A stretch of 64,000 nucleotides of DNA from Fredricksoniimonas sp964643325 (lineage in GTDB: Bacteria; Omnitrophota; Gorgyraeia; Zapsychrales; Fredricksoniimonadaceae). The stretch covers positions 1 through 64,000 of the forward strand of contig CAZXSE010000003.1 of assembly GCA_964643325.1 (NCBI GenBank), read 5' to 3'. The position numbers and the translations under genes are program-made. Positions 57,948 to 64,000 of this stretch are shown here, piece by piece; position 1 is the stretch's first letter, and each line of letters begins with the position of its first letter. The notes below the pieces were generated by a model. That model searched no databases. It saw only the letters and a list, made by a program, of their open reading frames with translations, and was not told the DNA's origin.

Positions 57948-57976
57948 AGTATATCCCACGCCCTATTTTTCGTCAA
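57948..57976 (-). promoter_or_regulatory. Predicted promoter of glmU-to-dnaB unit
   Basis: TTGACG (57971-57976) and TATACT (57948-57953) are exactly 17 bp apart on the minus strand. The predicted leader to the glmU ATG is about 84 nt. The rest of the 333-bp gap up to the tRNA holds hairpins but no coding frame of note. Confidence 0.6.
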
Positions 57977-58092
57977 GTTCAAATATATTAGGGAAAAGGG
58001 GGCGGACAAAATATCCAAAAAGACCTGGATTCTGACTAAGATGCGGGAGCCATCCCACTGCAGGATAGGTATCTCTATATTACTATTACTTG

Positions 58093-58118
58093 GCCCTTGA
58101 AAGAATCCTTTCAAGGGC
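58093..58118. repeat. Perfect palindrome GCCCTTGAAAG/CTTTCAAGGGC
   Basis: An 11-bp stem with a 4-base loop. It lies downstream of tRNA-Gln and overlaps an inverted copy of the tRNA 3' end. It could be a second terminator or processing hairpin. T-run is absent. Confidence 0.5.
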
Positions 58119-58199
58119 AGCCATTTGGTCTCATAAAAGCGAAAAACCCTCTCCCATACGGGATAAGGGTTTTTCGCTCTATGGAACAAATGGCTGCCC
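58115..58199. repeat. Inverted copy of tRNA-Gln 3' end around the terminator
   Basis: GGGCAGCCATTTG (58115-58127) is the exact reverse complement of CAAATGGCTGCCC (58187-58199), which includes the tRNA 3' acceptor strand and CCA. Together they would form a 13-bp outer stem around the terminator hairpin and could compete with tRNA folding or guide 3' trimming. Confidence 0.65.
58138..58178 (-). terminator. Hairpin downstream of tRNA-Gln
   Basis: A 13-bp stem AGCGAAAAACCCT/AGGGTTTTTCGCT with a 15-base loop, followed on the minus strand by TTTTATGA. It is well placed to end the tRNA transcript, although the T-run is only four bases. Confidence 0.6.
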
Positions 58200-58264
58200 G
58201 GCTAGGATTCGAACCTAGAAACTCAGAACCAAAATCTGATGTGTTACCATTACACTACCGGGCA
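58191..58264 (-). tRNA. tRNA-Gln (anticodon TTG)
   Basis: Acceptor TGCCCGG/CCGGGCA, anticodon stem TCAGA/TCTGA with loop TTTTGGT (anticodon TTG at 58232-58230), T-loop GGTTCGAATCC. CCA is encoded, unlike tRNA-Leu in this window. It reads CAA and probably CAG. It lies downstream of ispE and may be co-transcribed. Confidence 0.95.
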
Positions 58265-58344
58265 ATGTACCACAATACTTTTCAGAACATCATTGCCCAA
58301 GTCCTGAGGCGTTACCGCCGAAGGGCCGGGCAATCTACCACAAT
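58258..58344. repeat. 19-bp direct repeat of tRNA-Gln 5' end and flank
   Basis: CCGGGCAATsTACCACAAT is at 58258-58276 (tRNA 5' end and flank) and again at 58326-58344, with one mismatch, 68 bp apart. The second copy overlaps the ispE stop. The interval holds a small nested hairpin (TTGCCC...GGGCAA, 58293-58333). It looks like a local duplication. Confidence 0.65.
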
Positions 58345-59216
58345 TATTTGGTACAAACCGCGAAGCTCTGCGGATATGCTTTGCTAAAGATCTTTTTAAG
58401 CCGCTCGGCATCTTTTCGGGTACCAACGACCGCAAAGATCGACGGGCCGCTGCCGGAAAATGATACACCCAGCACGCCCTGGCCTGCCACGCGCGCTTTC
58501 AACTTCCCCAAATTCGGCTTCAACGCCAGGATCGGCGCTTCAAGGTCATTGAAAAGTCCGGCGCCAACACCCGCCGGATCATGCTTTCTTAAAGAACGAA
58601 GAATGATATTAACATCCCCGTCGGGCCTTGTCAAACGCGCGCGCCGCGGCGCATAACAGGCGTAAACATCTTTGGTCAAAAGCGGCGCTTTCGCCACAAC
58701 AAGAAAATGCCAGAGCTTCGTTGTACACGCCAGCGGTCTGATCTTCTCGCCGCGGCCCGTGCCAACCGCAAAAGGCGCATCATGCAAGAAAAACGCCACA
58801 TCACTGCCCAATTTATTGGCATAAGCGATCAGGCGTTCGCGCGACAGTTTCAAACGCCAAAGCCTGTTCAATCCAACAAGCGCGGCCGCCGCATTGCTCG
58901 ACCCGCCCGCAAGCCCCGCCGCCACCGGGATACGCTTGGTGATCGTGATCCGCGCGCCCTTTATAACGCGCTCGCCATCCTGAAGCATGGCCGCGGCTTT
59001 CCAAACGAGATTCCGATCGTCGCGCGGTACACGCCTGTCATCGCACGCGATGCTGAGTTTTCCATCCGGCGCCGACGCAAAGGCCATATCATCATGAAGA
59101 TCGATCCTCTCAAAGAGCGTCACAAGCTCATGGAACCCGTCGGGCCGCTTGCCAACGATCCTGAGCGCGAGATTTAATTTGGCATAAGAACGAACCGTGA
59201 ACGGTGCCATTAGCAT
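58344..59216 (-). CDS. ispE: 4-diphosphocytidyl-2-C-methyl-D-erythritol kinase
   Basis: 290-aa GHMP kinase. PVAAGLAGGSSNAAAALVGL is the ATP-binding loop, SYAKLNLALRI the N-terminal start, and GVSFSGSGPSIFAV the C-terminal GSGP loop. It is the third MEP-pathway gene in the window. The ATG at 59216 overlaps the TPR gene stop (TGATG); an ATG two codons later is also possible. Confidence 0.93.
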   Translation of the reverse strand: MLMAPFTVRSYAKLNLALRIVGKRPDGFHELVTLFERIDLHDDMAFASAPDGKLSIACDDRRVPRDDRNLVWKAAAMLQDGERVIKGARITITKRIPVAAGLAGGSSNAAAALVGLNRLWRLKLSRERLIAYANKLGSDVAFFLHDAPFAVGTGRGEKIRPLACTTKLWHFLVVAKAPLLTKDVYACYAPRRARLTRPDGDVNIILRSLRKHDPAGVGAGLFNDLEAPILALKPNLGKLKARVAGQGVLGVSFSGSGPSIFAVVGTRKDAERLKKIFSKAYPQSFAVCTK

Positions 59217-60178
59217 CACTTCTTTCTCAAAGTGTTCTCGGCCTGTTTGATCTTGGACGCAACATCCAACATGGCCGCATCAAGGGCAGCGGCCCTGCGC
59301 CAGGCCTCCAGCGCCAGGTCCATGCTACCCATCTTCGCGTGGACATCGCCAATGTGGTCAAAGATCACAGGGTCCTTCTCCATGGCCTGCGCCCGATCAA
59401 GCAATTCCAGCGCCTGCGTGAACTGCCCTTCCTTATAATATACCCATCCCAGGCTGTCGAGATACGCCGGATTGTCCGGATCGACGAGGAGGGCGCGCTT
59501 AAGCATCTCTTCCGCCCGCTCCAAGGATACCCCATCCTCGGCGTAAGCATATCCCAGGGCATTGAGGCAGTCCGCATATCCAGGGTCCAGGGCAACACAG
59601 CGTTCCAGGAGTCCGACGCCCTCCGCACGGCCAGAGCCGCGAAGATATGAAGACCCCACCAGCAGCAATGCGTCCGTATTCTGCGGCTGGATCTGCAGCA
59701 GCGCCTCAAGCTGCGCCAGCGCCTCGGCATCCTTTCCCGCGGAATAATAAAAATGCGAGAGCGCAAAACGGGGCTTGATATCCTGGGGATCGCGCGCGAT
59801 CTGCACATGAAGGACCTGCTCGTATTCCCTGGCCGCGCTATCAAAGTCCCTGGCCGCGGAATACGCGAGGACCAGCAGATACCTTGGTTCAAGTTCGTCG
59901 GGTTTAAGGCGCAGCGCCGCAGAAAGGGCCTTGACCGCGGTCGGCGCGTCGCCCGCGCCGGTGCTCACTGCCCCGAGGCGCAGGTACGCCGGAAATGAAG
60001 AAGGATCGGCTGTGACCGCTGCCCGGTATTCACCAGCAGCGTCCTGCAACCGATCCTCATATTCATAAGAGACGCCCATGATGTAATGGGCCAGGCCTTT
60101 GGCCGCGTCAGCGCGGGCAACAGCCGCCGGGGCCAGCGCAAACCCCGCCGCGATGAACATGGCCATGAAGCGTCTCAT
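59216..60178 (-). CDS. Secreted TPR-repeat protein
   Basis: 320 aa. Signal peptide ends near AVARA. About seven TPR-like repeats follow; clear ones are YLRLGAVSTGAGD, CLNALGYAYAEDG, AYLDSLGWVYYKEG and IFDHIGDVHAKMG. Probably a periplasmic protein-binding scaffold; the partner is unknown. Bordered by ispE and the COX24-like small gene, which suggests shared transcription from the hisG promoter. Confidence 0.8.
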   Translation of the reverse strand: MRRFMAMFIAAGFALAPAAVARADAAKGLAHYIMGVSYEYEDRLQDAAGEYRAAVTADPSSFPAYLRLGAVSTGAGDAPTAVKALSAALRLKPDELEPRYLLVLAYSAARDFDSAAREYEQVLHVQIARDPQDIKPRFALSHFYYSAGKDAEALAQLEALLQIQPQNTDALLLVGSSYLRGSGRAEGVGLLERCVALDPGYADCLNALGYAYAEDGVSLERAEEMLKRALLVDPDNPAYLDSLGWVYYKEGQFTQALELLDRAQAMEKDPVIFDHIGDVHAKMGSMDLALEAWRRAAALDAAMLDVASKIKQAENTLRKK

Positions 60179-60191
60179 AAACAACAAGGAC

Positions 60192-60293
60192 TTAGCGCGT
60201 CTCTCTCTTCTTGAGATGGCGAAGGGCCTTGCGCAGTTTCTTGCGTTTGTGGGTCTTGATCTTTCTAAGTTTTCTTTTTCTTCCGCACGGCAT
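60192..60293 (-). CDS. 33-aa AURKAIP1/COX24-like basic protein
   Basis: Very basic 33-residue protein (starts MPCGRKRKLRKIKTHKRKK) of the small AURKAIP1/COX24 family, related to bS22-like ribosomal small-subunit proteins. AGGA lies 7 bp before the ATG. It ends TAA just before the TPR gene. Too short for most gene callers and easily missed. A role in the 30S subunit is inferred from the family. Confidence 0.75.
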   Translation of the reverse strand: MPCGRKRKLRKIKTHKRKKLRKALRHLKKRETR

Positions 60294-60315
60294 AAGTTTG
60301 TCCTGTCCTTGTTGA

Positions 60316-61206
60316 TTAAACGATGAGCTTGTTCAACGAATATTCGATGATCCCCTGAGCGCCGGCATCCTTGAGGGCCGGGATGATCGAGCGCACAATG
60401 CCTTCCTCGATCACAGTCTCAACGGCAACCCAGCCGTCCTGCGCCAGCGGCGCGACCGTCGGGTTCTGCAAGGCCGGCAACTTGCCGAGGAGTTTCTTTA
60501 AATTCTTGATCTCGACATTGAGCTTAAGGCCCACCATATTATTGGCCGCGAGCGCCCCCTTCAGGAGCATGATGACCTGGTCCATCTTCTTGCGCTTCCA
60601 GCTGTCTTTGGCCGAGGACCTGTTCGCGATGAACTGCGTCGATGATTCGCACAGCGTTTCCACGATACGCAATTTATTGGCGCGCAAACTGCTGCCCGTC
60701 TCGGTCAGTTCCACGATGGCATCGACCAGGCCCGAGGCGACCTTAGCTTCCGTCGCGCCCCAGCTGAACTCAACATCCGCCTTGACCTTGTTCTTGGCAA
60801 GATACCTCTTCGTAATGCCGACGACCTCGGTGGCAATGCGCTTGCCGGCAAGGCCTTTGACCGAGCGGATCTTCGAATCTTCAGGCACAGCCAGGACCCA
60901 ACGCACCTTGTTGGTCGTGGCCTTGGAATACTGCAGTTCCGTGAGCGTATCCACCTTGGACCCGTTCTCCGCGACCCAGTCCGCGCCCGTGATGCCGCAG
61001 TCGAGCGTCCCGTCCTCAACATAGCGGGACATCTCCTGCGCGCGCAACAGGACCGGCTTGATCTCCACATCATCAATGTGCGGAAAATAGGAACGGCTGG
61101 AAACGACCAGCTTGTAGCCGGCCTTCTCAAAAAGCGCGACGGTGGCGTCCTGCAAGCTTCCTTTGGGCAGGCCCAGTTTCAATATCGGCATATCTTTGTC
61201 TTTCAT
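60316..61206 (-). CDS. hisG: ATP phosphoribosyltransferase, long form
   Basis: 296 aa. GLPKGSLQDATVALFEKAGY and LDCGITGADWV are catalytic-domain motifs. The extra C-terminal domain (about 215-296), ending EEGIVRSIIPALKDAGAQGI, is the ACT-like histidine-sensing part of long HisG, so HisZ is not needed. First and committed step of histidine synthesis. No other his gene is nearby. Confidence 0.93.
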   Translation of the reverse strand: MKDKDMPILKLGLPKGSLQDATVALFEKAGYKLVVSSRSYFPHIDDVEIKPVLLRAQEMSRYVEDGTLDCGITGADWVAENGSKVDTLTELQYSKATTNKVRWVLAVPEDSKIRSVKGLAGKRIATEVVGITKRYLAKNKVKADVEFSWGATEAKVASGLVDAIVELTETGSSLRANKLRIVETLCESSTQFIANRSSAKDSWKRKKMDQVIMLLKGALAANNMVGLKLNVEIKNLKKLLGKLPALQNPTVAPLAQDGWVAVETVIEEGIVRSIIPALKDAGAQGIIEYSLNKLIV

Positions 61207-61234
61207 AGGTGCATATTTCCTTTACGAGGGGGTT

Positions 61235-61264
61235 ATTATAACCAGATGTCAGAAAAAATGTAAA
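61235..61264 (-). promoter_or_regulatory. Predicted promoter of hisG unit
   Basis: TTTACA (61259-61264) and a perfect TATAAT (61235-61240) are 18 bp apart on the minus strand, with AAAGGA in the short leader. It may serve hisG through tRNA-Gln. Confidence 0.55.
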
Positions 61265-61319
61265 GAAGAAATCTTCTTCATGTGAACGCGTCGTGCCGGG
61301 AACTGCTTTCAAAAAACAC

Positions 61320-61348
61320 TTCCCAAACATCCCGGCTCTCTCTATAAT
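61320..61348 (+). promoter_or_regulatory. Possible promoter of the PpiD-like gene
   Basis: TATAAT (61343-61348) is preceded by TTCCCA at 17-bp spacing (61320-61325). The -10 is perfect, the -35 weak. The predicted start leaves about 33 nt before the ATG, including AAGGAG. Confidence 0.45.
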
Positions 61349-61387
61349 TCCCCCATTGCTTTTAACCAGCCATCAAGGAGTTCTCTC

Positions 61388-62881
61388 ATGCTGCGAATTT
61401 TCCGTCACAAAGGCATTACCCGGAAAGTCCTGTGGGTCGTCGCGGGTCTGATCATCGTTTCTTTTGCCTTGAGCATGGGCGTTTCGCAATACACCGGCAC
61501 GTTCAGCCTCAGCCAGACGGCAGGCAAGGTTTTCGGCAAGGCCGTATCGCTCAAGGAATATCAGCGCAACTTCCAGAACGCCCAGGACCAGGCCATCATG
61601 ATGCACGGCTCCAATGCCAGCAGGTTCCTCGCCGTGATGGACATGGACAATGAAACATGGACACGCATCATCCTGCTCAAGGCAGCCGAAGCTCGCGGCA
61701 TCAAGGCCATGGATGCCGAGGTCGTGCAATACATTGCCTCGATCCCGTTCTTCCAGCGCAACGGAGAGTTTGACAAGCGCCTTTATGCCGGCATGGCCCG
61801 CAATGTTTTCCACCGCGAGGCGCGGGACTTCGAAGAAGGGCTTCGCGACCAGATCAAGATCATGAAACTTTTCGCGCCGCACCTGCAATCCATCACCTTC
61901 ACCGACGAACAAGTGCGCACCGAATACGAGCGCCGCAACCAAAAGATGCAGGTCAGCTACATGCTCATCGCGCCTGAGGACTTTGCCAAAGACATTATCG
62001 TCACCGAGGCAGAATTGAGAACATATTACGACACCCGCAGTGACGAGCTGCGCGAACCGCAAACGGTCAACGCCGTGATCATCACGGTGCCGGCCGCGGA
62101 GAACGACCAGGAAGGCGCATTCGCCCTGGCCCAACAGGCGCATGATGCGCTGACCGCCGGCACTGACCCGGCCGCGGCTGCGAAAGCCGTTGGCGCGACA
62201 ATTACGGAAACGGGCTTTTTCGACATGAACAATCCGCCTGCGGCCCTGACCGGATCGTTCGAACTCCTGCAGCAGATCTTCATGGCCGGCAAAGGCGATG
62301 TCCTGCCTGTCCAGGGAACAGACAAGGGGCTTCAGGTCATCAAGATCATCGCCCAGAATCCGTCATTCACGCCGGAATTCGCCAGGATCAAGGACAAAGT
62401 AAAGAGTGCTCTTGTCCAGGAAAAAGCCATCGCGGCGGCATCCGCAAAAGCGGCTGAACTTCAAAAAACGCTGGCCGATAAAATAAAAACCGGCGCTGAT
62501 CTGGCCGCGGCTGCCAAAGAGCTCGGCCTCACCGTCAAACAAACTCCCTTCTTCGGGCTCGGCGAATATGTGCCCGAGATCGGATTATCCGACGACTTCA
62601 CGGCAGCCGCCTTCAAGCTGAGCAAGGACAACCGCTTGAGCGAGGCTGTTCTTACCGCGCGCGGCCCGGCCATCCTCTACTGGCTGGCGACACAGCCGGT
62701 CGATGAGCAGAAATTTACCGAGACCAAAGAGGATTTCAAAGGAACGCTTTACGCGCAGGAGCGCGTGCGCGTGATGAACGAGGTCATCCGTTCTGTGCGC
62801 GAACAGGCCAAACTTGAGAATTATATTGAGAAGATCGGCAACAGCCAAAAGAACGCGATGGAAAAGTTGCGGGTCAAATAA
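61388..62881 (+). CDS. PpiD/SurA-like membrane-anchored foldase
   Basis: 497 aa. One hydrophobic helix (about residues 13-32) anchors it, followed by a SurA-N-type helical region (AGKVFGKAVSLKEYQRNFQ), a divergent parvulin-like section and long helices. A catalytic PPIase domain is not clear, so it may act only as a chaperone for exported proteins. AAGGAG lies 7 bp before the ATG. Stands alone on the + strand between leftward genes. Confidence 0.78.
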   Translation: MLRIFRHKGITRKVLWVVAGLIIVSFALSMGVSQYTGTFSLSQTAGKVFGKAVSLKEYQRNFQNAQDQAIMMHGSNASRFLAVMDMDNETWTRIILLKAAEARGIKAMDAEVVQYIASIPFFQRNGEFDKRLYAGMARNVFHREARDFEEGLRDQIKIMKLFAPHLQSITFTDEQVRTEYERRNQKMQVSYMLIAPEDFAKDIIVTEAELRTYYDTRSDELREPQTVNAVIITVPAAENDQEGAFALAQQAHDALTAGTDPAAAAKAVGATITETGFFDMNNPPAALTGSFELLQQIFMAGKGDVLPVQGTDKGLQVIKIIAQNPSFTPEFARIKDKVKSALVQEKAIAAASAKAAELQKTLADKIKTGADLAAAAKELGLTVKQTPFFGLGEYVPEIGLSDDFTAAAFKLSKDNRLSEAVLTARGPAILYWLATQPVDEQKFTETKEDFKGTLYAQERVRVMNEVIRSVREQAKLENYIEKIGNSQKNAMEKLRVK

Positions 62882-62898
62882 AGTCTAGCAGTGCGGCG

Positions 62899-63213
62899 TT
62901 ACTGCGTGCTTTGCTCCAGCCAGTCCAAATAAGCCTGGCTGCCTGCCGTGACGGGAAGGGCGATGATCTCTGGCGTCGTATAGCTGTGCAAGCGTCGGAT
63001 CTCGGCTTCCAACCCACCGAACAATGAACGGCGTGTTTTGATCATCAGCAGGGTTTCAGCCCCCTGCTCGACCTTGCCTTCCCAGCGATAGATCGATGTG
63101 ACACCTTTAACAATGTTGCAGCACGCGGCCAGTTTCTTCTCAACAAGAGCTCGCGCGATCGTTGCCGCTTCAGCCTCATCCTTCGCCGTCACCAGCACAA
63201 CGATATATTCCAT
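62899..63213 (-). CDS. cutA: CutA-like divalent ion tolerance protein
   Basis: 104 aa. The ferredoxin-like trimer motifs KKLAACCNIV, SIYRWEGKVEQGAE and HSYTTPEIIALPV are complete. The exact role of CutA is unsettled; copper tolerance was the first suggestion. GGAG lies 5 bp before the ATG at 63213. Confidence 0.9.
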   Translation of the reverse strand: MEYIVVLVTAKDEAEAATIARALVEKKLAACCNIVKGVTSIYRWEGKVEQGAETLLMIKTRRSLFGGLEAEIRRLHSYTTPEIIALPVTAGSQAYLDWLEQSTQ

Positions 63214-63221
63214 ACCTGCTC

Positions 63222-63932
63222 CTATTTCATCATGATAACAGAGATCATGCGGCCCGAATGGTCCGCGTCGCGACGGAATGAATGGAAGCGCGCGGCATCC
63301 TTGAACGAACACAGGCCGCTGTCAAAAATGTTCGCGGGCAAAACCCCGGCCGCCGTCAGCTGGCGCAGATTGGCCGCGAAAATATCAAAACGCAATCCCG
63401 ATGGCGTCTCCTGCGTCTCGAGGGGAAAATATTCCTTGAACTCCTCCCCGACCGCACAGCTGTCGCGGCGGATGCACGGGCCGATGGCCGCTCGGATATT
63501 TGTGGGATCGACCTTGTAAGAGGCGCGCATGACATCGACCGTCTTGTGCGCGATATCAAGCTTGGTGCTTTTCCACCCGGCGTGAACGGCCGCGATCACG
63601 CGGCGCACCGGATCATACAAAAGCGCGGGCAGGCAATCCGCCGTGCGTATCGCGATGGGCAGTCCGATAACATCAGTAACAACAGCATCCGCCTCGAACG
63701 CGCCGGATCTTTCCATATCCTTACGCGTCACCTGCCAGACTTTATCGCCGTGGACCTGTTTCGGGACAATGATGCCCTGCTCTGCATTAATGCCGCGCGC
63801 CTGAAGATACAACTTTTGCGCGGCTGTCAGGACATAAAACGGGCTACCAGGCTCGCCTGTCATGAAATCAAGCGACCTGTCGCTGGTGAATGCTGTTACG
63901 CCGAGGAATTTTGAATAGTTGGTATCTGTCAT
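63222..63932 (-). CDS. pgeF: Peptidoglycan editing factor PgeF (YfiH/laccase-domain family)
   Basis: 236 aa. Zinc/copper-site motifs KQVHGDKVW, RTADCLPALL, AVHAGWKST and GPCIRRDSCAVG are all present. Members act as purine nucleoside phosphorylase/oxidase-like enzymes or edit peptidoglycan precursors. The ATG at 63932 with GGAA 7 bp upstream is preferred to an ATG six codons earlier. Confidence 0.88.
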   Translation of the reverse strand: MTDTNYSKFLGVTAFTSDRSLDFMTGEPGSPFYVLTAAQKLYLQARGINAEQGIIVPKQVHGDKVWQVTRKDMERSGAFEADAVVTDVIGLPIAIRTADCLPALLYDPVRRVIAAVHAGWKSTKLDIAHKTVDVMRASYKVDPTNIRAAIGPCIRRDSCAVGEEFKEYFPLETQETPSGLRFDIFAANLRQLTAAGVLPANIFDSGLCSFKDAARFHSFRRDADHSGRMISVIMMK

Positions 63933-63955
63933 AGAAACGTTCCGTGGCATGTTGC

Positions 63956-64000
63956 GATAGCGGTTTGGTGTATGCCATGGCCGCGAATTAGAGACCGGCT
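63956..64000. repeat. Partial copy of the palindromic repeat family at the right edge
   Basis: GCCGCGAATTAGAGA near 63980 is identical to the inner part of element A's right arm (reverse orientation), and GAGACCGGCT at the very end matches element B at 28371-28380. The window cuts the element, so its full extent is unknown. Confidence 0.6.

Noticed and set aside
62882..62910. Terminator between the PpiD-like gene and cutA
   Set aside because: GCAGT...ACTGC gives a short stem with no T-tract; too weak to call.

Overview
This window looks like a chromosomal core segment from a diderm (outer-membrane) bacterium with a fairly GC-rich genome. It carries lipid A genes (lpxA, lpxC-fabZ, lpxD, lpxI), bamA, a Skp-like chaperone, lptF/lptG, lolC/lolD and an Mla-type lipid transporter. 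It also carries genes more familiar from Firmicutes: mcsA-mcsB-clpC, ricT and yacL. Together with two secreted low-complexity giants sharing unusual end domains, this mix suggests a Candidatus Omnitrophota (former OP3) genome. That assignment is inference; no 16S or marker search could be run.

Layout from the left. A tRNA-Leu(CAG) and lpdA on the + strand are followed by two tandem leftward genes for exported paralogues of 1015 and 2336 aa. The smaller carries a complete RelA/SpoT/MESH1-type HD hydrolase motif set. The larger is built from repeated modules. Next come a DUF192 lipoprotein, a Maf-M48 protease fusion, pyrE and a small secreted protein (leftward), then comF-lptF-lptG (rightward).

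From about 44.4 kb down to 17.7 kb nearly everything is leftward and tightly packed, often with ATGA, GTGA or TGATG overlaps. The order is lysS-lolC-lolD, then ilvE-mcsA-mcsB-clpC, an AsmA-like gene with mlaE-mlaF-mlaD, radA-yacL-ispD-ispF-cysE, a 374-bp palindrome-rich gap, and cysS-tmk-holB-ricT-metG-mtnA-thiL-tsaE-tsaB-alr-asmA-like.

From 57.9 kb down, glmU-prs-rplY-pth-rpsF-ssb-rpsR-rplI-dnaB forms one unit behind a good sigma-70-type promoter. It is followed by bamA-skp-lpxD-lpxC/fabZ-lpxA-lpxI behind a perfect-consensus promoter placed so close to bamA that the mRNA may be leaderless. The right end has tRNA-Gln(TTG) in a locally duplicated setting, ispE, a TPR protein, a 33-aa basic AURKAIP1/COX24-like protein, hisG, a PpiD-like foldase (rightward), cutA and pgeF.

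Functionally the window covers envelope building (lipid A, beta-barrel assembly, LPS, lipoprotein and phospholipid transport), isoprenoid precursors (ispD/E/F), translation and replication core genes, arginine-phosphorylation proteolysis, and t6A synthesis. The most unusual parts are the two exported giants and the palindromic repeat family (28.1-28.5 kb, with a third partial copy at the right edge). No CRISPR array, prophage, transposase or rRNA was seen.
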